From an uncultured Erythrobacter sp. (GTDB taxonomy: Bacteria > Pseudomonadota > Alphaproteobacteria > Sphingomonadales > Sphingomonadaceae): DNA of 64,000 bases. Location: assembly GCA_913055155.1 (NCBI GenBank), contig CAJXJR010000007.1:62001-126000 (forward strand), given 5' to 3'. This document shows, piece by piece, positions 43,511 to 53,690 of the stretch; within the stretch, counting starts at the first letter, position 1; each line of letters begins with the position of its first letter. The notes below the pieces were generated by a model. The model saw nothing but the letters and a program-made list of their open reading frames with translations, was not told the DNA's origin and did not search any database. The translations under genes and the position numbers were made by a program.

Positions 43511-43721
43511 ATGCGCTCCCCCCGGACCAAGCCCGGGGTCCGCGCCCGCTGCAGGCGGCCGTTCGGCCTTGCGGTCGGCTAGGCGCCGACCGTGTCCCGC
43601 GCGAACCTCATTGGCTGGCGAAAGTCTCGGTCGCGACCAGCGACCGGCCGAGCGCGAATGCGCGACCCGCAGGTGCCGCGCAGCGAATAGCACCGAGGAC
43701 GCTCCGACGGAGGTCGGAGCG
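43479..43721. repeat. hairpin array between the acyltransferase and PHB depolymerase genes
   Basis: At least five perfect or near-perfect hairpins stand in about 240 bp. Examples: CGAAAGCGC (43479-43487) with GCGCTTTCG (43492-43500), still inside the coding end of the acyltransferase; CGGTCGGC with GCCGACCG around TAGGC, near 43576-43596; CGGTCGC with GCGACCG, near 43630-43650; CGCTCCGAC (43700-43708) with GTCGGAGCG (43713-43721). No U-tract follows any stem. No coding frame here is convincing. It resembles a composite intergenic repeat more than a terminator. Confidence 0.6.
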
Positions 43722-43734
43722 AAAGACAAACAAC

Positions 43735-44967
43735 CTAATCAGATGTCGTGGGATGCTCCCGCATCCAGGCTTCCACCACCGGGGCGATGTTGTGGCGCCA
43801 CTTGCTGCCGTTGAAGATGCCGTAGTGCCCCACGTCGGGCGCCATGAAGTACTTCTTCTTGGCGTCGGGCAGGTGCTGCGCCAGCCCCAGTGCGGCCTTG
43901 GTCTGGCCCAGGCCCGAGATATCGTCGTGCTCGCCCTCGATCGCCAGCAGCGCGGTGTCGCGGATGGCATCGGGGTCGATCGCCTTGCCGCGGTGGACGA
44001 ATTCGCCCTTGGGCAGCGAGTGTTCCTGGAACACGTGCTCGATCGTCTGCAGGTAGAATTCCGCCGTCATGTCGCAAACCGACAGGTATTCGTCGTAGAA
44101 CTGCTTGGTCCGTTCGGCAGAGTCATGATCGCCCACGGTCATGTGCTTGAACATCTCGTAATGGCTCATCATGTGGTCCGACAGGTTCATCGAGATGAAT
44201 CCCGCCAGCTGCAGGAAGCCGGGATAGACCCGGCGGCCTGCGCCCGGATAGTTCAGCGGCACGGTGGCGATCACGTTGTTCTCGAACCAGCTCAGCGGCT
44301 TTTCCATGGCCAGGTCGTTCACGCTGGTCGGGCTGGCGCGCGTATCGATAGGGCCGCCCATCATGGTCAGCGTGGCCGGGCGGCACTTGTCCTTCGCCGC
44401 CGCCATCACCGCCGTGGCGGCAAAGGCCGGCACCGAAGGCTGGCACACCGCCAGCACGTGGGTATCGGGGCCGATGTGCTGCAGGAACTCGATAAGGTAG
44501 TCGATATAGTCGTCGAGGTCGAAATGGCCGGCATCGACGGGCACCAGCGCGGCATCGGCCCAGTCGGTGATCCACACCTGTTGGGCGTGCACCATGCGTT
44601 GCACGGTGCCCCGCAGCAGCGTGGCGTAGTGGCCGCTCATCGGGGCGACGATCAGCAGCTTGGGGGCGTCTTCGGGCAAGTCGTCGCGAATGAAGCGGCG
44701 CAAGGAGCCGAACGGCTTTTCCAGCACCACGGTTTCGGAAACGTGCTTCATCACCCCGTCGACATCGACTGGCTGGATATCGAAATCTGGCTTGCCGCGC
44801 TCTTCATAGAGGTGTGCGAACACCTTCAGTGCAGAGGCCATGGCCGGGCCAAGGCCCATGTAGCCCAGCGGCAGCGCCGGGTTGTCGAGCAGGCGCGCAC
44901 CCACGGCGGCCATGTTGCTGGCGCTGCCCAGCATGGCGCGCTGCATCTCGTAGATGGAATAAAGCAA
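43735..44967 (-). CDS. phaZ: intracellular polyhydroxyalkanoate depolymerase
   Basis: A 410-residue intracellular PHB depolymerase that degrades storage granules. It has no signal peptide. The alpha/beta hydrolase nucleophile is a Cys rather than Ser (VLAVCQPSVPAFAA), as in PhaZ1 of Ralstonia, and the C-terminal MAPDVGHYGIFNG gives the catalytic His. MLYSIYEMQRAMLGS at the start is typical. It is divergent from an ABC exporter across 223 bp that contain a TGC-rich element. Partner phaB is at 20.4 kb. Confidence 0.93.
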   Translation of the reverse strand: MLYSIYEMQRAMLGSASNMAAVGARLLDNPALPLGYMGLGPAMASALKVFAHLYEERGKPDFDIQPVDVDGVMKHVSETVVLEKPFGSLRRFIRDDLPEDAPKLLIVAPMSGHYATLLRGTVQRMVHAQQVWITDWADAALVPVDAGHFDLDDYIDYLIEFLQHIGPDTHVLAVCQPSVPAFAATAVMAAAKDKCRPATLTMMGGPIDTRASPTSVNDLAMEKPLSWFENNVIATVPLNYPGAGRRVYPGFLQLAGFISMNLSDHMMSHYEMFKHMTVGDHDSAERTKQFYDEYLSVCDMTAEFYLQTIEHVFQEHSLPKGEFVHRGKAIDPDAIRDTALLAIEGEHDDISGLGQTKAALGLAQHLPDAKKKYFMAPDVGHYGIFNGSKWRHNIAPVVEAWMREHPTTSD

Positions 44968-45072
44968 TCTTTGCGTCCCTTCCGCCTATCGCCCTCTCCG
45001 GACGAATCCTGAGCAGGCCGCGTTTGCCGCGTGTCCCGCGCTACGATCGCTCACATGGGCCTTTTCGGACGA

Positions 45073-45087
45073 TTGTGCAATGCGGCA
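45073..45087. promoter_or_regulatory. TGC-rich element upstream of phaZ, possible PhaR box
   Basis: TTGTGCAATGCGGCA lies about 105 bp upstream of phaZ and of the divergent ABC gene. PhaR regulators of alphaproteobacterial PHB genes bind TGC/GCA-rich sites, and this one resembles them. The match is by eye and the gene order (PHB depolymerase) is the only added support. Confidence 0.3.
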
Positions 45088-45190
45088 TAGGAGCAAAAGT
45101 GGCGTTATCGGCCACCGCTTCGCCGCTTGCCAGGTCTCTTGCAAAGGATGCTTCAAAGCCGTCGGACTTTGGGCTAGGGCCGCTGCCACC

Positions 45191-46975
45191 ATGGCATCTC
45201 CCGAGCAGACCGAAGAACCCCAGAAGGCCAGGAACCTCGGCCCGCTGAAGATGATCTATCGCGAGGCGGCGAAGTATCCGCTGCAGCTGGCCCTTGCCGC
45301 CGTTGCCCTGCTGGTGACGGCGGTCATCACCTCGCTGGGCCTGCCCAACGTGCTGCGCCTGATCATCGACCGCGGCTTTTCCGGCGATGCCGATGTCTCC
45401 CGCTGGTTCCGCTACCTGCTGGGGCTGGTCGGCGTGCTGGGCCTGGCCACGGCGCTGCGGTTCTATTTCGTCAGCTGGCTGGGCGAGCGCGTGGTCGCCG
45501 ATATTCGCCGCAAGGTCTACGACAACCTGCTGCGCCTCTCGCCGGGATTCTTCGAGGAGAACAGTCCCAAGGAAATCAGCAGCCGCATGGTGGCCGATAC
45601 CGCCATTATCGAGACCGTGGTGGGCACCACCGTCTCCGTCGCGCTGCGCAACAGCATCATGGCCGTGCTGGGCACCGGCTACCTGTTCTGGCTGGCCCCG
45701 CAGCTGGCGGTGTGGCTGCTGGTGGGCATCCCGGTGGTCATCATCCCCATCGCCATTTTCGGGCGCCGCCTGCGCGCCATCAGCCGCACCAGCCAGGACC
45801 GGGTGGCAGACGTGGGCTCGATGGTCACGGAAATGCTCTCGGCGATGAAGATCGTGCAGGGCTTCAACCAGGAACGCCGCGAAAGCGGTCGCTTCGGCGA
45901 GGCGGTGGAGAAGACCTTTGCCGTGGCCAAGACCCGCATCCTGATCCGCGCGGTGATGACCGCGCTGCTGATCACGCTGATCTTCGGCGCGATCACCGTG
46001 CTGCTGTGGCGCGGCGCGGTGCTGGTGACGACGGGCGCGATTTCGGGCGGTACCATCGGCGCCTTCATCTTTGCCGGCGTGATCGTGGCCGGTGCCTTCG
46101 GCGCGCTGACCGAGGTGTTCGGCGACCTGCTGCGCGGCGCGGGCGCCGCCAGTCGCCTGCGCGAACTGATGGACGAACAGCCCGAAATCACCGCGCCTGC
46201 CCGCCCGCAGGCCCTGCCGCAGCCGCCGCGTGGTAGCCTGGCCTTCCAGAACGTTACCTTCAGCTATCCCACGCGGCCCGGTGAGCACGCCATCGAGGAT
46301 TTCACGCTGACTGTGGAGCCGGGCGAGACCGTGGCCATCGTCGGCCCGTCGGGCGCGGGCAAGAGCACGATCTTCCAGCTGGCCGAGCGCTTCTATGACC
46401 CGCAGGCCGGGACGATCCGCATGGACGGTGTGCCGCTGACGCAGGCCGATCCGGCCGAAATCCGCCGCCGCATGGCGCTGGTGCCGCAGGAGGGCGTGCT
46501 GTTCGCTGCCAGCGCGCGCGACAACCTGCGCTATGGCGCGTGGGACGCGGACGAGGAGGCGATCTGGGAAGCAGCCCGCGCCGCCAATGCCGAGCAATTC
46601 CTGCGCGACCTGCCGCAGGGCCTCGAGACCTTCCTGGGCGAAGGCGGCGCACGGCTTTCCGGCGGGCAGCGTCAGCGCATGGCCATTGCCCGCGCACTGC
46701 TGCGCGATGCCCCGATCCTGCTGCTGGACGAAGCGACCAGTGCGCTGGATGCCGAAAGCGAGCGGTTGGTGCAGGAAGCGCTGGAGCACCTGATGGAAGG
46801 ACGCACCACGCTGGTGATCGCGCATCGCCTGGCCACCGTGCGCGCGTCCGACCGGATCATCGTCATGGAAGACGGGCGCATCGTCGAACAGGGCGACCAC
46901 GCCAGCCTGACCGGCGAGGGCGGGCTCTACGCGCGGCTTGCGGCGCTGCAATTCGACGATCCGGCTGCCGCCTGA
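45191..46975 (+). CDS. ABC transporter, fused permease/ATPase (exporter type)
   Basis: A 594-residue half-transporter. Residues about 30-320 are the six-helix exporter domain (WLGERVVADIRRKVYDNLLR is the first coupling region) and 350-590 the ATPase: Walker A GPSGAGKST, signature LSGGQRQR, Walker B ILLLDEATSALD. It resembles MsbA-like lipid or multidrug exporters; the substrate is not visible. The ATG at 45191 is the first that fits the family. It is a single gene, divergent from phaZ. Confidence 0.92.
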   Translation: MASPEQTEEPQKARNLGPLKMIYREAAKYPLQLALAAVALLVTAVITSLGLPNVLRLIIDRGFSGDADVSRWFRYLLGLVGVLGLATALRFYFVSWLGERVVADIRRKVYDNLLRLSPGFFEENSPKEISSRMVADTAIIETVVGTTVSVALRNSIMAVLGTGYLFWLAPQLAVWLLVGIPVVIIPIAIFGRRLRAISRTSQDRVADVGSMVTEMLSAMKIVQGFNQERRESGRFGEAVEKTFAVAKTRILIRAVMTALLITLIFGAITVLLWRGAVLVTTGAISGGTIGAFIFAGVIVAGAFGALTEVFGDLLRGAGAASRLRELMDEQPEITAPARPQALPQPPRGSLAFQNVTFSYPTRPGEHAIEDFTLTVEPGETVAIVGPSGAGKSTIFQLAERFYDPQAGTIRMDGVPLTQADPAEIRRRMALVPQEGVLFAASARDNLRYGAWDADEEAIWEAARAANAEQFLRDLPQGLETFLGEGGARLSGGQRQRMAIARALLRDAPILLLDEATSALDAESERLVQEALEHLMEGRTTLVIAHRLATVRASDRIIVMEDGRIVEQGDHASLTGEGGLYARLAALQFDDPAAA

Positions 46976-47074
46976 CAGCCTGGTGTCAGCTTGCCCATGT
47001 CTTGTGTCGAGTAGAATCGACCTTACATCGATCTCGTAACGACAGAAACCGCTTCCCCCGTTTGGGCGAATGTG

Positions 47075-47108
47075 GTTGCATGTGCCTGTAGTTGCATATG
47101 TCTATATT
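47075..47108 (+). promoter_or_regulatory. direct repeat and -10-like element upstream of the M13 peptidase gene
   Basis: GTTGCATGTG (47075-47084) and GTTGCATATG (47091-47100) are direct repeats with a 16-bp period, followed by TATATT (47103-47108). No -35 hexamer stands at ideal spacing, so an activator binding the repeats could be required. The start would be about 47115, giving a 20-base leader with GAGGA. Confidence 0.35.
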
Positions 47109-47134
47109 TGCCCGAAAGAGGACTTCTTACCAAA

Positions 47135-49258
47135 ATGATCCGCAAGCTGCTTGTCACTTCGGCATCCGTCATCGGACTTGCCGTCGCCGCCCCTGCTATC
47201 GCGCAGGAAGACCCCGCCGCTGAAGTGCCGACGATGGATTTCGGCACCTGGGGCGTTGACCTGACCCAGCTTGATAGCGCGATCGATCCGGGCGACGATT
47301 TCAACGCCTACACCAATGCCAAGTGGATCGCGGCGAACGAAATCCCGGCAGATCGCCAGCGTTACGGCGCGTTCGACATGCTGCGCGAGGAATCGATCCA
47401 CGACGTAGAGGTGCTGGTAAACGACCTCGTCGCTTCCAACCCGGCGCCCGGCACCACCGCGCGCCGTATCGTCGATGCCTACAACGCCTTCGTGAACGTG
47501 GACGCGATCGATGCCAGCGGGCTGGCCCCGGCGCAGCCGTACCTGCAGGAAATCTATTCGGCGCCCGATCTGGATCACCTGGTGCAGCTGTTCCAGCAGG
47601 CGGGCTATCCCGGCCTGGTCGCCGCAGGCGTCGGCGTCGATGCGCGCAACCCCACCGACTATGTCGTCTCGCTGGGCTTCAACGGCATGGGCCTGCCCGA
47701 CCGCGACTATTACCTCGTCGATTCGGAGAGCAACCTGGAGATCCGCGAGGCCTACAAGGATTACCTTACCTTCCTGCTGGGCCAGGCCGGCTACCAGGAT
47801 CCGCGCGCGGCCGCCGAAGCGGTATATGCCTTCGAACACCAGGTGGCCGAGCTGGAATGGGCGCGGCAGATGTTCCGCCTGCCGCAGCTGACCTATAACG
47901 AACTGACGCCCGAAGAACTGGCTGCGCTGGCCGGCGATTTCCCCATCGCCACGCTGCTGGAGGCAGGGCAGTTTTCCGACCAGACGCGTTTCCTTGCCCC
48001 GCAAATCCCGCCCACCGATGAGGAGGTCGAAGCCCTCGGCCTGACGCCGGAACAGCAGGCCATGATCGGCGGCGGTCTGCCGGCGATGATGGAACTGGTG
48101 ACCGAGACCCCGCTGGCGACGCTGAAGGCCTATATGGCCGCGCATTTCCTCTCCGCTAATGCCGCCGTCCTTTCCACCGAGCTGGACGAGGCGCGGTTCG
48201 ACCTGTTCGGTCGCCTCATCAACGGCCAGGAAGCGCAGCAGGAACGCTGGAAGCGCGGCATTGCCGCTGTCGAGGGCATGCTGGGCGAACAACTGGGCGC
48301 GCTCTACGTCGAGCGCTACTTTCCGCCCGAAAGCAAGGCCCGCATGGAAGCGCTGGTAGCCAACCTGCAGCGGGCGATGGCGCAGTCGCTCGACGAGAAC
48401 GAGTGGATGACGCCGGAAACCATCGCCGAAGCGCGCGCCAAGCTGGAAGGCTTCGTGCCGATGGTCGGTTATCCGGAAGAGTTCGAGACTTACGACGGCC
48501 TCGAAGTCACTGCCGACGATCCGCTGGCCAACCGCATGAGTGCTACCCGGTGGGCGATTGCCGATGACCTGTCGCGCCTCGGCACGCAGGTCGATCCCAG
48601 CGAATGGGGCATGCTGCCGCAGACGGTGAACGCCTATTATTCGCCGCTCACCAACCGCATCGTCTTCCCCGCCGCGATCCTGCAGCCGCCGTTCTTCAAC
48701 GCCGATGCAGACCCGGCCGTGAACTATGGTGCCATCGGCGCGGTGATCGGGCACGAGATCGGCCACGGCTATGACGACCAGGGCTCGCAGTTCGATGCCA
48801 CCGGCACGCTGCGCAACTGGTGGCAGGATTCGGACCGCGAAGGCTTCGAACAGTTCACCGCCCGCATGGGCGAGCTGATCGAGGCCTACTGCCCGGTCGA
48901 CAGCCCCGAAGGCCCGGTGTGCCTGCGCGCCGGCCAGTCGATGGGCGAGACGCTGGGCGACGTGGTCGGCCTGCAGATGGCCTATCGCGCCTATCGCCTG
49001 AGCCTGGACGGGCAGGAAGCCCCGGTGATCGACGGCCTGACCGGCGACCAGCGCTTCTTCCTCGGCTTTGCCCAGGTTTGGCGCGGGATGGAGCGCGAAG
49101 CATCGCTGCGTAACCGCGTGATGACCGCCAACCACCCGCCGGGTGAATTCCGCCTCAACAACGCGGTGCGTCACCTGGATGCCTGGTACGACGCCTTCGA
49201 CGTCGGTCCCGACGACGCACTGTACCTGCCGCCGGAAGACCGCATCGTCATCTGGTAA
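47135..49258 (+). CDS. M13 family metallopeptidase (neprilysin-like), secreted
   Basis: A 707-residue endopeptidase with a signal peptide (cleavage after AIAQ, residue 24). Zinc site: HEIGHGYDD with the HExxH pair, then GETLGDVVGL with the third ligand Glu. NAYYSPLTNRIVFPAAILQP just before the active site and the N-terminal PGDDFNAYTNAKW are M13 hallmarks. It acts in the periplasm on short peptides. The ATG at 47135 gives the signal peptide; an upstream frame opening at 47072 is ignored. An 11-pair terminator follows. Confidence 0.95.
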   Translation: MIRKLLVTSASVIGLAVAAPAIAQEDPAAEVPTMDFGTWGVDLTQLDSAIDPGDDFNAYTNAKWIAANEIPADRQRYGAFDMLREESIHDVEVLVNDLVASNPAPGTTARRIVDAYNAFVNVDAIDASGLAPAQPYLQEIYSAPDLDHLVQLFQQAGYPGLVAAGVGVDARNPTDYVVSLGFNGMGLPDRDYYLVDSESNLEIREAYKDYLTFLLGQAGYQDPRAAAEAVYAFEHQVAELEWARQMFRLPQLTYNELTPEELAALAGDFPIATLLEAGQFSDQTRFLAPQIPPTDEEVEALGLTPEQQAMIGGGLPAMMELVTETPLATLKAYMAAHFLSANAAVLSTELDEARFDLFGRLINGQEAQQERWKRGIAAVEGMLGEQLGALYVERYFPPESKARMEALVANLQRAMAQSLDENEWMTPETIAEARAKLEGFVPMVGYPEEFETYDGLEVTADDPLANRMSATRWAIADDLSRLGTQVDPSEWGMLPQTVNAYYSPLTNRIVFPAAILQPPFFNADADPAVNYGAIGAVIGHEIGHGYDDQGSQFDATGTLRNWWQDSDREGFEQFTARMGELIEAYCPVDSPEGPVCLRAGQSMGETLGDVVGLQMAYRAYRLSLDGQEAPVIDGLTGDQRFFLGFAQVWRGMEREASLRNRVMTANHPPGEFRLNNAVRHLDAWYDAFDVGPDDALYLPPEDRIVIW

Positions 49259-49278
49259 GGCGAAAAATCGAACACCTG

Positions 49279-49311
49279 AACGGGGGCGAGGCTTGACTTC
49301 GCCCCCGTTTT
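49279..49311 (+). terminator. intrinsic terminator after the M13 peptidase gene
   Basis: A perfect 11-pair stem: 49279-49289 with 49299-49309, loop of nine bases, running into TTTT (49308-49311). It lies just before the uppP ribosome-binding site, so uppP transcription must either read through it or start within it. Confidence 0.88.
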
Positions 49312-49327
49312 GGTTGGAGGCGAGCAA

Positions 49328-50173
49328 ATGACTTTCCTCCAGATGCTGATCCTTGCCGTGGTGCAGGGGATCACCGAGTTCCTGCCGATCTCCTCATCGG
49401 GTCACCTGATCCTGGTGCCGGTGTTCCTCGACTTTCCCGACCAGGGGCCGATGCTGGATATCGCCGTGCACATCGGCTCGCTGCTGGCGATCATCGTCTA
49501 TTTCTTCAAGGATGCCTGGGGGCTGGCGCGCGGCGGTTTCGCCACTGTCGGCATCGGCCACGCGCCCGAGCACAAGAAGCTGTTCTGGTGGATCGTGCTG
49601 GGCACCATTCCCGCCGTGCTGCTGGGCGGGGCGATCAAGCTGGGTGCACTGAACGGCGTGGCGCAGGACTGGCTGGGCCTGGCCATTGCCAACGACGACC
49701 TGATGGAAAGCCTGCGTTTCACCGACCTGATCGCGGTGAACCTGATCGTCTACGGCATATTGCTGGGGCTGGCGGACTATTTCGGCAAGGAAGTGAAGAC
49801 CTTCGAGCAGATGACCTGGCGCGACGGGCTGCTGGTGGGCATGGCGCAGGCGCTGGCGCTGATCCCGGGCACGAGCCGTTCGGGCGTGACCATGACCGCG
49901 GCGCGCCTGCTGGGCTATGGCCGGGTGGAAGCGGCGCGCTTTTCCTTCCTGCTGTCGATCCCCGCCGTGGCCGGCGCCGGCGTGCTGATCGTGCCCGACC
50001 TGATGGAAGCGAGCAGCGAACTGCTGATGGAGGCGCTGATTACCGGCGTGCTCACCTTCATCGCCGCCTTCGGGACGATGGCTTTCCTGATGAACTTCCT
50101 GAAGAAGGCCTCGATGCTGGTCTTCGTCATCTACCGGGTGGCGATGGGCGTGCTGCTGCTCTGGATGTTCTAG
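49328..50173 (+). CDS. uppP: undecaprenyl-diphosphate phosphatase
   Basis: A 281-residue polytopic enzyme that recycles undecaprenyl pyrophosphate and confers bacitracin tolerance. Both signature loops are intact: VVQGITEFLPISSSGHLIL and ALIPGTSRSGVTMTAARLLG. TTGGAGG is about nine bases before the ATG at 49328. It is alone in its strand group and converges with phhA, overlapping it by four bases. Confidence 0.96.
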   Translation: MTFLQMLILAVVQGITEFLPISSSGHLILVPVFLDFPDQGPMLDIAVHIGSLLAIIVYFFKDAWGLARGGFATVGIGHAPEHKKLFWWIVLGTIPAVLLGGAIKLGALNGVAQDWLGLAIANDDLMESLRFTDLIAVNLIVYGILLGLADYFGKEVKTFEQMTWRDGLLVGMAQALALIPGTSRSGVTMTAARLLGYGRVEAARFSFLLSIPAVAGAGVLIVPDLMEASSELLMEALITGVLTFIAAFGTMAFLMNFLKKASMLVFVIYRVAMGVLLLWMF

Positions 50174-51129
50174 ACGGGTTTCGCGCTGCTGCCGCGCCCG
50201 CCGCGCAGGAAATACTCCTGCGTGCCCCGGTGCAGCACATTGTCGACATCAATCACCGCCGAATTGGCATAGGTGAAGCTGGCGCCCAGGTTGCGATAGA
50301 GCCGGTCGAAATCGCGCTCCACCGTCTGGCGATAGAGATCCTCGAAACTCTCGATCACGAAATAGGTCGGCTGCAGGTCGTCGATCACGTAGTCGGTGCG
50401 CATGACTCGATCGACATTCAGCATGATGCGGTTGGGGCTTTCGCCCTCAAGCGCGAACACTGCCTCGGTCGGCCCCGACAGGATGCCTGCGCCGTAGATG
50501 CGCGGTTCGCCGTGTTCGAGGATCAGGCCGAATTCCACCGTGTACCAGTAGAGCGCGCCCAGCGCCTTCAGCTTGTTGTAGCGCATCGCCTTCCACCCGG
50601 CGCGGCCGTATTCCTGCATGTAGTCGGCAAAGGTGGGGTCGGTCAGCAGCGGCACGTGGCCGAACACGTCGTGGAACACGTCGGGTTCCTGGATGTAGTC
50701 GAAGGTCTCGCGCGTGCGGATGAAGTTGCCTGCCGGGAAGCGGCGATTGGCGAGGTGCCAGAAGAACACGTGATCGGGGATCAGCATGGGCACGGGCACC
50801 ACGCTCCACCCGGTCAGCTTGCCCAGCTCCTCTGACAGGTCGCCGAAATCGGGCACGCCACCCTTGCCCAGGTCGAGCTTGTCCAGCCCATCGAGCATGG
50901 CCGAGCAGGCCCGGCCAGGCAGCACGCCCATCTGCCGTTCGAACAGGTCGTTCCAGATCGCGTCGTCTTCGCTGGAATACTGCGTCTGGGCAGGCTCCAG
51001 CCAGTCCTCGCCCACGTGTGCAGGGCGCATCAGCGGCGCGGTGAAGACCTCGTCCGACACTTCGGGCAAGGCGCTGAAATCCTGCGCTGCAGCGCCGGTA
51101 TCGGCAGGTGTGGAGGCCACTGTGGACAT
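50170..51129 (-). CDS. phhA: phenylalanine 4-monooxygenase
   Basis: A 319-residue pterin-dependent hydroxylase converting phenylalanine to tyrosine. The iron-binding motif is VFHDVFGHVPLL (His153, His158), with the third ligand Glu in YWYTVEFGLI. It lacks the regulatory ACT domain of the animal enzyme, as bacterial forms do. No pterin carbinolamine dehydratase (phhB) is adjacent, so that step must be encoded elsewhere. The promoter region just upstream has a dyad. Confidence 0.95.
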   Translation of the reverse strand: MSTVASTPADTGAAAQDFSALPEVSDEVFTAPLMRPAHVGEDWLEPAQTQYSSEDDAIWNDLFERQMGVLPGRACSAMLDGLDKLDLGKGGVPDFGDLSEELGKLTGWSVVPVPMLIPDHVFFWHLANRRFPAGNFIRTRETFDYIQEPDVFHDVFGHVPLLTDPTFADYMQEYGRAGWKAMRYNKLKALGALYWYTVEFGLILEHGEPRIYGAGILSGPTEAVFALEGESPNRIMLNVDRVMRTDYVIDDLQPTYFVIESFEDLYRQTVERDFDRLYRNLGASFTYANSAVIDVDNVLHRGTQEYFLRGGRGSSAKPV

Positions 51130-51135
51130 GATTGC

Positions 51136-51160
51136 ATCATATCACAGCGCGTGATGTCAA
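51136..51160 (-). promoter_or_regulatory. promoter-like region with a dyad upstream of phhA
   Basis: On the minus strand a TTGACA (51155-51160) and TATGAT (51136-51141) occur, but the 13-bp spacing is short. ATCAC (51141-51145) and GTGAT (51151-51155) form a dyad between them, 12 to 26 bp before the phhA start. It could be an operator for an amino-acid-responsive regulator; this is inference. Confidence 0.35.
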
Positions 51161-51167
51161 TCCAGTT

Positions 51168-51392
51168 TCATTCGTTACCAGTTTCGCCGGCGCCTTCCTC
51201 CGTGGCCGGCTCTTCCTTCGGTGGCCGTGCGTCCAGCATTTCGCGCGCGTCGGACAGGGCGGCGGTTTCGCCCTCGCTGGCGACGCCGGGGCCGCGCGCT
51301 TCTTCGCCCGAATCGCAGGCAGTGATGCACACGCAAAGGGCCAGGCCCGCCAGGACCCGGCCCCCCTTGCATGTGTTCGGCTTGCCGATCAC
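51168..51392 (-). CDS. small lipoprotein of unknown function
   Basis: A 74-residue lipoprotein with the lipobox CITAC (Cys26) and an acidic tail rich in Glu, Ala and Gly (EEPATEEGAGETGNE). Its GTG start at 51392 overlaps the stop of the preceding lipoprotein gene as GTGA, which supports this unusual start. No family is recognised. It is the second gene of a two-lipoprotein operon. Confidence 0.62.
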   Translation of the reverse strand: MIGKPNTCKGGRVLAGLALCVCITACDSGEEARGPGVASEGETAALSDAREMLDARPPKEEPATEEGAGETGNE

Positions 51393-51706
51393 TCGGCCGC
51401 GTTCTCCATGGTTTCCTGCGCCGCGTCGGCAGCGGCCATGGCATCGTCCACGGCAGTTTCGGCAGCATCGCCCGCAGCCTCTGCCGCCGCTTCGGCTTCG
51501 GCCATGCCGGCTTCGCCTTCGGCGCTGTCGTCTTCGATCATGGCGTCGGCATCGGCCACCGGATCGGGCGCATCGGCCATGGCGGCGTCGGCGGGCACTT
51601 CCACCGTGTCGGCGGTGGCATCGGCGGAAGCGTCGGTGGTTTCCCCGCAAGCGGCAAGTGCAAGCGCAAGACCGGCAGTGCCGGCGATAATGGCAAGTTT
51701 CTTCAT
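51389..51706 (-). CDS. alanine-rich acidic lipoprotein
   Basis: A 105-residue protein with lipobox LALAAC (Cys20) followed by an Ala/Asp/Glu-rich region (EAAAEAAGDAAETAVDDAMA) likely to form a long helix. A purine-rich AGGAAAGGG lies about twelve bases before the ATG. Low complexity prevents a family call; similar short Ala-rich lipoproteins are frequent in this group. It is divergent from recQ and coupled to the following small lipoprotein gene. Confidence 0.72.
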   Translation of the reverse strand: MKKLAIIAGTAGLALALAACGETTDASADATADTVEVPADAAMADAPDPVADADAMIEDDSAEGEAGMAEAEAAAEAAGDAAETAVDDAMAAADAAQETMENAAE

Positions 51707-51824
51707 GGCGAAAACGGCCCTTTCCTCTTGGTTACTCCGCAAAAGCGCATAGCCTAGGCAGCCTCACGTGGAAATGCCCCTTGCGGTGGTAGGCTTGCGG
51801 GATGAGACCTGCCACAGCGCAGCC

Positions 51825-53609
<1,785 letters not shown>

Positions 53610-53645
53610 GCCAAATTCCTGTTTCGCTTGCCGAAATCCTCAAGT

Positions 53646-53675
53646 TGATATAAATATGATATCATAATTATATCA
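53646..53675. promoter_or_regulatory. 30-bp AT-rich palindrome upstream of the SPFH gene
   Basis: TGATATAAATATGAT (53646-53660) meets its inverted copy at 53661-53675 with a single mismatched pair. It is almost pure AT in a GC-rich genome. It covers a possible promoter (TTGATA at 53645, TTATAT at 53668, 17-bp spacer) and ends just before the Shine-Dalgarno sequence. This is the expected form of an operator for a dimeric or tetrameric repressor that controls the following three genes. Confidence 0.7.
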
Positions 53676-53690
53676 GGAAGGAGATTCGCA

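Noticed and set aside
43455-43814. 119-residue open frame across the hairpin array
   Set aside because: Arg/Ala/Pro-rich translation, no ribosome-binding site, built from repeat sequence.
45041-46951. Open frame antisense to the ABC exporter
   Set aside because: Translation is Gln/His/Arg-rich, without domains; the ABC motifs on the other strand are complete.
47102-49327. Open frame antisense to the M13 peptidase
   Set aside because: Shadow frame; the plus-strand protein has a signal peptide and zinc site.
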